From assembly GCA_033182465.1 (NCBI GenBank), contig CP137318.1:4340001-4404000 (forward strand): DNA of 64,000 nucleotides. The letters are read 5' to 3'. Origin of the DNA: Sanghuangporus weigelae. Taxonomy: Eukaryota > Basidiomycota > Agaricomycetes > Hymenochaetales > Hymenochaetaceae. Under the pieces are notes generated by a model. That model had not been told where the DNA came from and searched no databases. It saw only the letters and a program-made list of their open reading frames with translations. Both the position numbers and the translations under genes were made by a program. Positions 21,404-33,437 of this stretch are shown piece by piece. Within the stretch, counting starts at the first letter, position 1. Every line of letters begins with the position of its first letter.

Positions 21404-22966
21404 ATGAGCTCAATCTACAACGTACGTATTTATCACCTTTCCCCCCTGCATTTTCGTCGCTGCCGCTCCCGTCGATCTCGAACGCCAGCTCATTGTTGCA
21501 GCCGAGGATGCAGTGTTCTGCCTATCATTTAATTCTGTCGTCTCGTCCGTTGTGCGGCGTTGACACGAATCATCCCCGTTTTTCTCTTCTAGCACCGGTC
21601 TTTGCAGCCTCAGGGCCAGCCTTCAGTGCCTCCTCAAGCTCATTCTCCAGCGCGAGTGACAGAAGCGCTAAATATTCTCTGCCAGGAGTTTGAACTCTCC
21701 GCTCAAGATGTCGTCCTGCTTCGCGGTCAAAAGGATGAATTCGAGAACAGAAGTGAGTCTGTTGCTTTTAATATACCTCCATTTCTTTCGAAATTGAGGC
21801 GTCAGTGCGGATGGCATACTCCGATCTGCCTCTGAAATTCGGACTTCGGTTGAATGGTGTATTTTCATGTGTCGGATCCAATCATACCTAATTCGAAGCT
21901 CACGCCCAGATCAACGAGCTCAACTATATCAAGCGAATGGTTTACGAGCTCGAGAATCAGTATATGAAGGCGCGGCAACAGTATGAGGATGACGTGAATC
22001 GTCTGCGTGCGGAATTGGCTCAAGCTCGTCAAACGATCCAGCAGGCTCAAGCTCAGCCATCAATTCTTCCTCCCCATCCTGCAACAGCTGGCACTCCTGC
22101 TACGGGACCTCCTCCTCGAGGGACCCTCCCTCCGTCAAGCGCAAGTCCTCATACTGCACATGCAGGCCTGGGACATCCTGGACCTGGCTATGGAGATCCG
22201 CCATATGGTTATCGTGGTCGCGATGACGTCCGAGAACGTGACTTGCTGGACGTGCGCGATTCCAGGGATGTGTGTGATGTGCGCTAGCGAGATGTGCGTG
22301 ACAGAGACCTCCGCGATATCCGAGAGCTGCGTGATCGTGATGTCCGAGATCGCGATTTGCGCGATCGGGAGACAGGATAACGAGAAAGGGAGCTGCGTGA
22401 TAGGGACTCGCGGGAGGTGAAATGCATAAAGACCGAAGGATGAGTTCTCCTTCGGCAGCAGCGAACATATCTAACTCATCTTTTACATTAAGAACTATGC
22501 ACCATCTGCTGCCCACAAATCTTACCCAGAGTCCAGTTCTTCGGTGGTTGTCGTCTCATCCTCATCCCCCTTGCCTCCTCCTCCTCCTCCTGTTGCAGGG
22601 CCTACGCCTTATCCTGCGTCTGCCCCTCCCGCATCGGGTGAAGCTTTCCTTGTCGACATCAACCCAGAGACGCTCCCTCCTGATTTGAAAAAGGAAGGCC
22701 CTGACTGGTTTGCGATCTTCAATCCTAAAGTTAGGCGGGTACTTGATGTCAACCTTACCAATACGCTGAACCACGAGAGTTATGCCTTGTATCTCTTAAT
22801 GAAATGTAGGTATGCTGATCGTGTGTGCAGTTTCGTAGGTTGTGTGCGCTTCTCCGCGGACGGGAAGTATCTCGCAACCGGGTGCAACAGAGCCGCTCAG
22901 ATCTACGATACGAAGACTGGACAGAAAATCTGGTGTGTTGCGCCAATGAGCGTGTTCAGATCGTAG
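21404..22966 (+). pseudogene. tup1-like: Tup1-like transcriptional corepressor, truncated pseudogene
   Basis: The start is typical Tup1: exon MSSIYN (21404-21421), then 21593-21752 and from 21899, with the Tup1 N-terminal tetramerisation helix (RVTEALNILCQEFELSAQD..RGQKDEFE, then INELNYIKRMVYELENQY). The Pro/Gly-rich linker passes into an Arg-Asp repeat with in-frame stops (TAG ending at 22287, TAA at 22378-22380). The linker to the WD repeats resumes in another frame (DWFAIFNPKVRRVLDV), followed by one WD40 repeat (VRFSADGKYLATGCNRAAQIYD), then TGQKIW and a stop at 22966. The remaining six WD40 blades expected in Tup1 are absent downstream. The helix region is still well preserved. It is most likely a decayed partial duplicate; a functional Tup1 presumably lies elsewhere. 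Confidence 0.82.
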
Positions 22967-24555
22967 TGCCTAACTGCTGGTACCAGGAATCAGTCCCCGG
23001 GAGCATGAGTTATATCTGTTATATCTGCATAGCGTGGTAAATGCAATGGAAATATTGAGAGCAGAAATATAATTCATACCTTTTATGGCCCGGGTGGCAC
23101 TTGAGTGGTTTGAAAGCCAAGTCTCCGAGGCGAGGCTGGTGAAAAGGAAGAAAAGGGAAGAGTTGATCGATTTTGGTGGTATCCTAAAGGACGGGACACA
23201 CGAAAGGTTGAAATTTCGTGCTCGACATTCAGAACTCTGCTCTTTTGTAGATGTCTTGTCGTGTGCAAAAGTCCACCGGCCGCATGATCAGCGATGGTAA
23301 AGGTGCCATTAGTGTCCCTATAGTGCTCGCACTCCCACCAGCTAACAGCGTTTCGAACGCCGTTTCTACTTACGATTTGCCGACAGCTTCCATTGTTTTT
23401 TCGAAGCGTGCTTCAATGATAGAATGCCAATGCACGTACGGACGTTAGGCTTGATCCCTTGACTTAGTCTGAAATTTCGTTACTCGGATACTCGGCAGGA
23501 ACCATAATACTGTGGTATATGATGTAGGCGACCATTGGCACTGGCTGACTGCGTAAGAGAAAAAGACGAGAATGTCCGGAACAGAGAACCGGAAGAGACC
23601 TGATTTAAGCATGGCGAAACAAAAACCATAGACGCCTGATACACACGAGAGCAGTTAATTTGGCTAACTTCCTCCATGTACAACCTTTCTGCGCCCTCCA
23701 TGGTTGAACCGTGTTCCAAAAATCCAAATGAAAGTGGGGACATTTCCTGTATGATGGATGGTCTATTGCGCAGTGATATCGGCGATGGCTGTTTCGGCAT
23801 GCTCCATTCGCATCATAGTGCATGTATTAGTCAAGTACTCGTTGGGGACGAAGGAGGTTGTGCATCCTGTCTGATCACGATTTTTCAGAAAAATATCGTC
23901 TATATGGAGTCGCAGATCATGATATCAACTCGAACAAATTGGAGTTGAGGTCTTCGGAACTTTCCGGTTTTTATAGCTTCCCACGCGCACGTCTTCCCAA
24001 CCTTCTTTTGGTACTTGGATGCTCGCGTCGAGCTTCAACCAGGACTCCAGATCGGCATCATAAGACCAGGAAGCGAGCAACTTCATTTTCTCGGTCGGTG
24101 AGATCTCTCGCTAACACTCGTGCGCGCCATCAGTCAGAATAATCGTGCAGCCGTGTGAATTTGCCAATTGCAATCCAGCGCTTTTATTCGCCGGTTTGAT
24201 AAAGATTACAGTGTTGCACCCGTTATTGGTGCATCAGGAAAGCAATCTTCTCAGCATCATTGCGGACTTCAACGCTCGTTATAGACGTCATAATCGCTCC
24301 CGTCTCGACTCGCAAGCATCTGACCTTATGATTATGGCACCGCGGAGAATCGAAATGTATCTATTGAGGCTATGTAAATCCATATGCTCCGCGGAAATAT
24401 CGAGTTTGATATTTGACTGATATACATCACATTTTCTATATTTATGTGGCCGTAACGCGATAAATAGAGCGTGATTCGTGTCCTCTTTGAACCTTGGTAC
24501 TTCCTTTTATGCCCCCCGCGACACTTTGGGCTGTAAAAGCCAGAAGCAAAGATCA
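22967..24555. other. Region without a recognised gene
   Basis: No WD40 remnants follow the Tup1 pseudogene. A 53-codon minus-strand ORF from ATG 24086 (starting KLLASWSYDADLESWLKLD) has protein-like composition but ends at a TGA without continuation. Other ORFs show no motif. Possibly relics of one or two genes. Confidence 0.35.
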
Positions 24556-26099
24556 ATGCTCCTCGAAAGGTCAACTGCTCTTAAGGACGATATCTATCTT
24601 GTCCAAGCGACAAAATTTGCCAATGGTGAGCATGTTAATGGCATTGTTGCATCCATGTTGACTGTGAACTGCTCCTTGACAGCTTCTGCAATGACACTAT
24701 ACCTTTACAACTATTGTTGGTACTTGAAATTTTAGTCTACATCTGTCTAACAGCATATACAATGTTAGTGCTGACATTCTACGACGAGTTGTCTTACATG
24801 TGGGTGAGTTTGCTTCTGCATAGCATCATTCAAGTTGTGCTTTGCTACTCAGACTATCTCAAGAGAGCCGAATTCGGTCTAGGAAAGGTCATCTACTTTG
24901 GGGTAAAGTCAAGCAACTCATCTAGGAAATCTTCGTACTGATTCAGACTTGATTAGATTCGATATTCGACACTGTTCATTGTAATGTAAACGTGTTTTCT
25001 TTCTTGTAAACCAATTTCCGAATTGACACAAGGGTTTTCTCTCAGAATCACTAATACGGGTATGGAAGTGTGATCCAGTCTATGGTGTTACTGACAAAGA
25101 TCGCAGCTATATTTTTGCCTCACGCAACGAACAAAGTATGTATCCATCTCTGCTGCATGGCAATGGAGGATAATGACCCATACATCTCTCAGATGTTTGC
25201 ATACATCCGAACGATAGATTTTTCTGATATTTACATTCTTGATTTGCAGGTGTATGGAATCTCTTATTCTTGGTCGAGGCCCAATGTAAACTCACGGAAA
25301 CTTATGAAGGTTCGAGCTTGTTTCAATTTCATTGCAGTACCGCTGTTATTCTGGGTATTTTGATGGAAGGTGCATTTCATTACTTATTGGAACGATCGGG
25401 CTGACATTACCGTAGTTCCGTTACTATTGCGTATTTACGCACTATATAACAAGTCTCGGCCAGTGCTGGCGCTTATGATATCTTGCCTCGCTGCAACTGC
25501 ACTGGGTATGGTGGCAATTACAGCCAGGATGTTGGAACAGGAACAATGTGTGTGACTCATTGTTCCATGGAGTTTTTTTTGAATGGTACTAAAGGACGGT
25601 CTCGTGACATTAGTTGTCATACTTACATACATTAACGATACCCGGAGCTGAGAATGCGTCTTGCGTGATAGCGAAGCTTTCGGGATCACACATCTTTTTC
25701 TGGGTCCCACTGATGCTCAACGAGGCGCTGCTTCTGTTTCTCGCGCTGCTTAGGATGATCAAGAATATGAGAGAATATGGTACGCAAAACTCGATTGTGA
25801 ACGAGATGGTCAAGGACTCTGACCTTTACTTCTTTACGTGAGTCAAATTTGGTATTCCGTATGCACTACCGTTCATTCTTTGTGCATAGTACATTCCCTT
25901 TGCTATTCGTGAACCAACTTATGTGGGCATTTGGAGGGGTAAGCGGACAGAAGTCATGACCAAGAGAGCCGTTGCTGACTCGCTTACACGATAGGCAGCC
26001 TATCTAATGATTCCGGTTGGATTTTCAGTGGCGATGAACAGCATCATGTCGCAAAGGCTACTTCTAAGAGAGGAAATATCATTTCGGTCATTATTTTGA
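24556..26099 (+). CDS. Second DUF6533 multi-pass membrane protein (possibly broken)
   Basis: Exons 24556-24625, 24683-24715 and 24769-24803 join to give the family signature ASAMTLYLYNYLLTFYDELSYMW. Downstream segments include GLGKVIYF, a hydrophobic helix (MVLLTKIAAIFLP), LLLRIYALYNKSRPVLALM (the RVYALYG motif), FFWVPLMLNEALLLFLALLR, VKDSDLYFF and the C-terminal MIPVGFSVAMNSIMSQRLLL, with the stop at 26097-26099. Two joins are poor: after the TGG at 24801-24803 the next exon is one base out of frame, and the family NRY motif near 25050 is not readable. The gene may be decaying or contain sequence errors. Paralog of the gene at 16281-17924. Confidence 0.6.
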
Positions 26100-27269
26100 G
26101 GAACGTGGACAACGAAGGAATCATCCTACAGTTTCTGGAACAAGGATGCGGGCTTCGAGTTATAGCATTGAAATGGCTGCTATGAGGTTTCGCTCATCAG
26201 ATACGGAATTGGTCGGTCAGTAAGCAATATTATTGTGCTTTTCACAAGCAAAGTGCTCGTAGGCTCCCAAGCCCGTATAATAGAATCTGATCCAGAACTG
26301 CGGGTAATGCTTTCGCTTTAGAAATTATAGAATAATCCCTTCGATCGCAAGGACAAACCCATTTGGTCATGCTTACAGAATTACGGTCATATTGTTTTGC
26401 AGGGTCTTCCACATGGATTCCTACAAAGTATTCATTTCGCGTCGCGCAACAGTTCAAAGAAAAAGTAGAGATCGGAGATAACTAACTACAAATCACTTCG
26501 ATGGGAAACGACTGGTATCATGACGCGATGATGCTCAAGAAGTCCATATTAGCCGTGTCATACTATCAACACAAAATCATGTATCCGCAAGATCAAAGGT
26601 GTGGCGTTGATGCACAGTGGCCTGCCTAATGAGCTATTGTAAGGGAAGTATAATCCAGATAAAGCAAGGGGGACCGAGCGTAACCAACAATGTTACTGAG
26701 GATCCCATGCTGTACGAAAGTTGACAGCCTTAAGCTTGCTTGAAGAAAAGCGCAAATGAATTGAGATGATCCCGGCGGAGAAAAGGCAGGCCACCGTCAG
26801 CAAAGAATGACAACAAGTAAAAAAAATCCATAAATCGACCGGATCTCCAGGCAACGGCAGGGTTGCCCATACGCTTCTCAAAGCTTCAGATCAGAAGACG
26901 CAGTGAAAAACAAATCAAGGATTGATACACTCGTCCTGGCATGTCTTCTCAATTGGGGAACGCGACCAAAAACGGTCAATGCTCAGACAAGGCTCGAAGA
27001 AAAATCGGAGGATCATGTGGATGTCAGTCATTTTGTGAGAGAAAGGAAGCACAGTCAAGAGTTTTCCCGTACAAGTCCACAAGGTGACTTGCACAAATTT
27101 TTGGGATAAAGTTAGGGTTGCAGTATATCGCAGATACCGCGAACCTGATATGAGTGAGAAAATCTTCGAAAGAAGTGTACATTATGTAATAAAATGATGG
27201 AACAAGGCTCGAAGTCATTCACCAGCACCAGATAGATCTTGTCTTCGTCTTCCACCACGTCCTCCCACA
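26100..27269. other. Intergenic, no gene recognised
   Basis: Between the second DUF6533 gene and the G-alpha gene. Minus-strand ORFs (26242-26457, 26693-26881) show no motif. Presumably contains the G-alpha promoter. Confidence 0.45.
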
Positions 27270-29175
27270 ATGGGTCGCTCTCTCGAAGTCGACGACCCGC
27301 TGGCACAGGCAATCGCCCCGCCACCAGACGAGTCTCCGGAAGAACGTGAGGGTCGCTTATCCCGGGAGCGCGAGGCTAAGCGGATCTCAGACGATATCGA
27401 CCAGGCTCTTCGAGACGAGCGCGCGGCTTTGAAGAGGAGGAAAAAGCCTGTGAAGGTTCTGCTACTAGGTTAGTCGTATATGTGGAACAGTATTTGGCAC
27501 TAACCCGATCGTTCTCGATGCGATACAGGACAATCCGAGTCCGGAAAATCCACGACGCTGAAAAGTATGCAATTACTTCGACACCAAGCGAGCTTCTGCT
27601 CTTTCTGACGCTTTGCAAAGATTTTCAGCTCACATACGCGCGTAAAGCATGGCAAGAGGAGCGAGATAGCTGGCGTGCTGTTATTCAACTCAATCTTCTC
27701 AGGTACGATTATGCTTGTTTTGATGTCGGAGTTTTGTAGTCATTCATTGCCTATCTCAGATCTGTCAATACTATTTTGGACATCCTGCAGCGTGAAATGA
27801 CCGGTTCTGGCTATATATCTTCGCCTACTTCTTCAGATTCCGAGGATGAAGATGAACAGCACGACGCAACACATTTGCAATTCACTGAAATGCACAAACT
27901 TCTGAAGTTAAGACTGGCACCCCTTCGTCGCGTGCAGAAGGATTTGGAGTGTCGTCTTGGATCCGGCGCAGAGGAGCCCACTGATGCACCTCCTGGGACG
28001 ATAACCGAGGCTGCTCCACAAGAATTTTATGTTCGCTCGTCAACCGGATGGAAGAGTACCTTGGAAAAACTGAAATCGCGTAATTCGACAGGGAGCCGGG
28101 ACGATTCCCACACTCGTGAATGGCGTGAAAGGGAAGCAGAAGAGACTAATGCCATCATTGCCGGGTGCCGGGACGAGTACGTTATTACCCTTCTATCTCA
28201 TTGAAGCCTGTCTTCATGTTGACCTTAGTATGCGTTCTTTGTGGCTCGATCCAACAATTCGCCAGATGCTTGCGCGACGCAAGCTCCGCCTAGAAGACTC
28301 TGCTGGCTTCTTCCTTGATGACGTAGAGCGCGTTGCGGCAATCGATTATTCACCTTCAGACGATGATGTTGTCCGAGCTCGCCTGCGTACAATGGGGGTA
28401 CAGGAGTACCGGTTTGTCTTTGACAAAGGAAGTGAAGCCGGTCAGGAATGGCTAATGTATGACGTGGGTGGTACACGGACACTGCGACAGGTACAGCACT
28501 GTTAGCTCTGTCTCCACTCGCGCTTCGCTAATGGCTTCTAATAAAGGCCTGGGCCAGCTACTTTGACGACGTTAACGCAATCATCTTCCTTGCTCCCATC
28601 AACTGCTTCGATGAGAAGCTCGCTGAGGATAGACGTGTGAACAGACTAGAGGATAGCTTTTTGCTCTGGAAGGCTGTTTGCTCAAGTAAGCTACTGGCGA
28701 AGACGCAGCTCGTTCTCTTCTTGAACAAATGTGACCTGCTGGATAAGAAATTGAGGTCAGGGGTACAAGTGAAGGATTACGTACCTAGTTTTGGGGACCG
28801 TAGTAACACTCTGGGTACTGTCGCAAAATGTAGGCATTCATTGCAGTTTATCGCTCTTCCCTGAACCGAGAGTCATTTATTGCTGCACAGACATGCGAAC
28901 AAAGTTCCGTGACATGTCAAAGCAATACTCGCCGGAATCGCGCCCAATCTATACGCACCTAACTTCTGTCATCGTGAGTGCATTCTTTCTTTCATTTTGT
29001 TCTCATCAAATTTTTTATTTTAGGACACGAAAGCAACGGCCCTTACACTCGGTGCAGGTGCGTTTCTACCGTGTCTTCTCTCGTATCTGACTTTGACGTA
29101 ACCTAATCGAATGAATTATCGATAGTGCGAGAGGGCATCCTCAGAAACCACTTGAAAGGTGCTTCCATTCTGTGA
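27270..29175 (+). CDS. G-protein alpha subunit, fungal long type with acidic insert
   Basis: Heterotrimeric G-protein alpha subunit. Nine exons (27270-27468, 27529-27564, 27621-27702, 27760-28176, 28229-28490, 28547-28829, 28891-28973, 29024-29057, 29126-29175) sum to 1446 nt, 481 residues in frame; classical G-alphas are about 350. Gly2 could be myristoylated, although Ser is at position 4, not 6, and no Cys3 palmitoylation site is present. P-loop is GQSESGKST (about 67-75). A long insert in the helical domain holds SSDSEDEDEQHD. Switch I is RLRTMGV (canonical RTTGI-like), switch II is DVGGTR (about 323), then NAIIFLAP, LEDSFLLWK and base-binding NKCD. The catalytic Gln after DVGG is Thr327, and the TCAT loop is replaced by TSVIDTKAT. 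Such a protein may hydrolyse GTP slowly; that is inference. It belongs to the divergent basidiomycete G-alpha group. Confidence 0.92.
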
Positions 29176-30072
29176 ACTACACAAGCGATCGATTGTTAAA
29201 CTGGTTCCGTTATACTCAGGTGCCGACTTTCTGTGATTCCAGAGTGGATTGCGATATTAATTGGCTCCGTTTCGTGCTCTCGTATCGTTCGCCTAATTTG
29301 CTCGTGGTGCTTCGATACCGATGCTACGTAATACTGCAAATATATTTACTCGAAATCACGGACTCAAACTATTCGCGCCATTACCTTTAAACGGGTAGTA
29401 GGAAGCCTTCTTTGAGGGACTTATCGCACACGGTGACCTTACTCAGGCGTGAGGAGCGGTCTGACAACGTTAGCTAATCAGTTTTCACGAAGTTTCGTTC
29501 TTGCTCTGGTTCGGAAGTACTAATGCTTCTGCTTTCGCTTCGTATTCTACCACATTTTTCTGTAGCTTTCCGGCTTCCGTTATCTTCCCTCCGTTCCGCT
29601 TTTTTCTTTAATTTCTTGCATACACTGATTGTATTTTCCTGTTGCTGGAGTGTAGTACTAGATTGAAATGCTCTGCTCTTAATGTCGACATTGACATAAT
29701 CTCATTGTGTGACTCTGTCTCGAACTCGGTGCGTTTGTTGTTGTACCAGTTCATGCTTGAGACACCGAATATTTCTCTAGCAGCGATGCAACACTTCTTA
29801 CACCACCAGTCATTCCTTTCGCACCTGACAAGTTCCAATTAAATATCCGAATTCTACAAATTTGCTCGTGTGTATCTTAGGCAAGGGCATCATGCCTTGA
29901 GCTTGCCTCTTACCTCGTGCGTCCGACTTGCACTAGCTCCATGCTGCAACCCGCGAGATCGATCAGCTGTGATTTCCTGTGCTGTTCTACCTCCGTATCC
30001 TCTACCAGTGATCATCTGTTGTCCGTAGTGGTACTTTCGTATGTTCAGAAGAAGCCTCTGGGACATGATGCT
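29176..30072. other. Intergenic, no gene recognised
   Basis: 3' flank of the G-alpha gene. Only short ORFs without motifs on both strands. Confidence 0.5.
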
Positions 30073-30744
30073 TAGTGTTCCGACCGTATGCGTATAATGC
30101 GTATACGGCTTTCCGTATACGCAATACAGCCGTATCGTATAAGAGAAAAAGAAGAAAATATACGGCCCGTATATATACGGCCGTATATATACGGCCGTAT
30201 CCCATATAGAGTTGGGAAAGAAATGCCGTATACGGCATATGCGCCATATACGGCACAGTACTAGTCGGCACTGAGTAGAGGAGTTCCGGTGAGTTTTTTT
30301 TCTTCGTGTCACACACATTGACAAGTTCCGTGCGGCCGTGCTCGATTTCCCATTTTATCTCGTCTTACCAGAGACATTCATTGTATTCCTAGTAAGCTTT
30401 GTCCTTCGTACTATACTAATTGCTTACTAAGATTGTTCAGGCTCGTTGCTGTTGAGCGTATTTTCTCAAGCGGACGCGACACAATTGCTCTCCGACATGC
30501 TAGATTGAAGGCAGGAACAGTTAGGGACCTTATGATACTTAAACACTTAAAGCGACCGTGTAATTATTTTAATTATTTTTTCTAAAAAAGTATGCTGCCG
30601 TATGCGCCATATAAGCCGTATACGGGCCTCCCGTATGCGTATAAAGGTCTGAGTACTCAAATATACGGTCGTATCTATACGGCCGTATCCGTATAGAGTC
30701 TAAATTATACGGCCGTATCCGTATACGATACGGCCGGAACCCTA
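30073..30744 (+). mobile_element. Short hAT-type transposon remnant with palindromic subterminal arrays
   Basis: Left end TAGTGTTCCGACCGTATGCG and the reverse complement of the right end (TAGGGTTCCGGCCGTATCG) resemble each other as degenerate terminal inverted repeats. Both subterminal regions are packed with ATACGGCCGTAT palindromes: perfect copies at 30175-30186, 30189-30200, 30677-30688 and 30707-30718, plus many near copies. hAT elements often have subterminal repeats bound by their transposase. Inside lies a hAT dimerisation-domain tail. No 8-bp target duplication was found, so the ends are approximate. Probably an internally deleted, immobile copy. Confidence 0.6.
30442..30585 (+). pseudogene. 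hAT transposase C-terminal dimerisation fragment
   Basis: A 47-codon open tail, LVAVERIFSSGRDTIALRHA followed by RLKAGTVRDLMILKHL, matches the hAT C-terminal dimerisation domain (the (A/V)xERxFSxGxD motif). It ends at TAA 30583-30585. An acceptor-like TTCAG precedes it, so an intron may once have joined it to upstream exons, which are now lost. The catalytic core is absent. Confidence 0.75.
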
Positions 30745-33437
30745 GCCGTTCAGTCGGCGAGCAACATAATCTGAAGTAAAGTTTCGAGCAGTAGAATTGA
30801 ATGTTATGAGAGGATATCCTAACATTGGCGTGAAGTTAGGTGAGTGCGTATGAGCGAAAGCAATCGCTATTTATCTTTGTAACGAGCATTCAGGACTCGA
30901 TAGTGTACGTAACTGATAAGTCTCTTGAGTATACGTGTATACGTCACCATAATAAGTGACGATGACGAAAGCGCTAAAATCAAGCCTAAAGGGAAACAGA
31001 GGAGATGATAGCGGCCCGGGCATCGAGTTTCCTCGTCGCGTCCATCACATAATTTTTTTGTTCGAGTATGGAACGACTCGATATCTTCTAAACACTTGAT
31101 TTATCAAAGCAATCTTCCTTCTGCCTCAAATACTATATGAGATCTGCGAGATTCTAATATATTTAGACAAGTTCTTGAAGATTATTTAAAATCGTGAGAA
31201 ATCTCGGGACTTTCCGTTGCGTCCAGTCGATCGTATCGTCTCGTCGTCCTTGAAGGCAGCACTTATCGTCTCACCGCTTTACCCTCTTTCAATACATGTC
31301 AACAAGTCTGGAAACAGAACCAATTCTCCTCAATCAAGACTTTACGAAGGCACACCCAAATTTGCGGATGCTTGCGACCAGCTGACGCATTCATTGGTAG
31401 TCGATGAATGCGTTCATAGATATTTTTATAAGAAGGTCCTGGTTAACTCGTTTTCATAACCCCTCTTACAGTTCTCTCTTTCATCACAGGTGGCAGAGCT
31501 CATTAAATTCAACCGCTGGTATATACCACTTCGTACATCTATGCACTATCAAGCAATCGATCATTCCCCTCGCCCCACGATCTCGTCAGACTAAAAAAGA
31601 CATAGAACTTGAACCTGACAGCTCGATCCGACGTGGAGCCTCTTAATCCACGTGTGGTAGCACCAGCGGTCTGGGCTACAGCCATTATCATCTATTGAGA
31701 ATGGATGACAAGTGGAGCGGAATGTTAGCGAGAAGAGATTCTCCTCATTTTTCATACTTAGCTCATTGAGTTCAGAGTTCTTCCGACGGCATCGCCGGTT
31801 CTATAAAAACGTACATTGGAGAAGTCCGAACAACTCGACGGCGTTGGGCTGATCCACGTCATTATTCAGCATCAAGTTATATACATTTTTACAGTAAGTC
31901 CTTGTTCGCGTGACCAAGAGTGGCCTAAATATCGTCCAAGTAGAATTGGAGGGAGGAAGCGTGCTTGATTTTATCGCTCGCATGATGCATGTAAAGCCGC
32001 CGATTCTATGAATTATTGGTAAGTGGATGTTGATCCATTTGAAGAAAGAGGCGTAGTGTACTTCAACGATGGGAGCGGCTGTAAGTAATCCCACGATTTC
32101 TATGGAAGTCCCAGACCAATCGCGAGCGTCTATAATTGTAACCTTTCAGAGTACGGCATATCATTCAGCATGGAACTGGAGACGGGCAACGGGACAACGC
32201 AAGTCTCGTCTAAACCGTCATTGCAGAAGTCGAGATATATTCTATCTACATCTGTACGATGATTTTTCTGAAAGCTTCAAGAAGGTTGATCGTGTGGCAG
32301 TTGATACTCTTATAAAATTATTTATAAGAGTGTTCATTGTCACACAGCATTCCTACTATGAAAAAGCCGGAAGAAACGTATATATAGTTATACAGCATAA
32401 GCCTTGGTAAAGCTGAATCATTCGTCTACACTTTCCCAGTTATATGCGCTATGTACGATAGAGAATTTTGTCACCGACTGATTCCGGATTATTTTGCACC
32501 TTCACTTCGGATGTATCTTGTTTGACCTTTTTTCTTTATTCCGCTAGTCATGTCAAACACGTATCCCATGGAGTCCTTTTCATTGGGCTATCGGTACTAT
32601 TGTCGGAGCGTTTGATGGAAGTCTGGAATAGACACTGCAAGTCATCACCATAGGAAGACTAAAGCATGCGCAATTGGACTCGCGCTTCGCGCCCTTGCCA
32701 ATAAAAAACGGAAAGATTTACGATAGTCTGCATGGAGTCGTAAATAAGATGTCTTCATCTTATCTTCTCTAAAGCTCGATAGATTCGGAGAATAATTCAA
32801 CCGACGCGTCCATCCGGAGTGAGTTTTCACAAGCGTCAAGTTAAAGCAAACAAGGGATGGAAATTGGATGCGTGGATGCAGGTGCATTTTGATAATGGGT
32901 GGTCTCTCACGGTTCGGTCGACGCGACATCACTTCAGTCGGTTGTCCTTTTTCGTCTCAGAAATCTGCTCGAAGCTACACACTGTCGTCGCCGAGTATCA
33001 TCTTCTCGTTGCTGCAAACAAATGGTTAGGTGATACCAACCTCACAACCGTCTCGTTATGCAGCGGACTTGTCCGCGGTGCTTACTCCTTTCTCGGTCTA
33101 TCTTGCGACGAGGTCACAGGCCTACTAGGAAGAGATACGATCTATCACTTTTATTTGGAATAGCGATTATACTTACTCACCATATTCCCACTGATCCATG
33201 GGAAAAAACTGACCTTGTCTTTGAGCACGTATCTGTATTACCATAAGCATTTTGATATACGGGTTCTTATTCTCAATGAAACCTCAAATCAGTAGCGATC
33301 TTGATCCTCACCAGCCGGATCTGGATAGAAGATGTGAAGGCCATATATAAATACGGTCAGCTCTGGTTGTCTCCGTTCTCGTTATTCTCGCTCACCAGCT
33401 TTCTGCCTCATTCTTCGCTCTCTTTGTGAACAAAGTC
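30745..33437. other. 2.7-kb stretch without a recognised gene
   Basis: ORFs of 60-114 codons (for example 31217-31459, 32069-32410, 32819-33163) show no family motif, consistent starts or splice chains. Moderately AT-rich. It could hold decayed genes; none can be named. Confidence 0.4.

Noticed and set aside
29890-30324. 144-codon minus-strand ORF across the hAT left end
   Set aside because: Its coding reading is produced by the repeated palindromes (runs of Tyr, Ile and Arg), not by a protein family.
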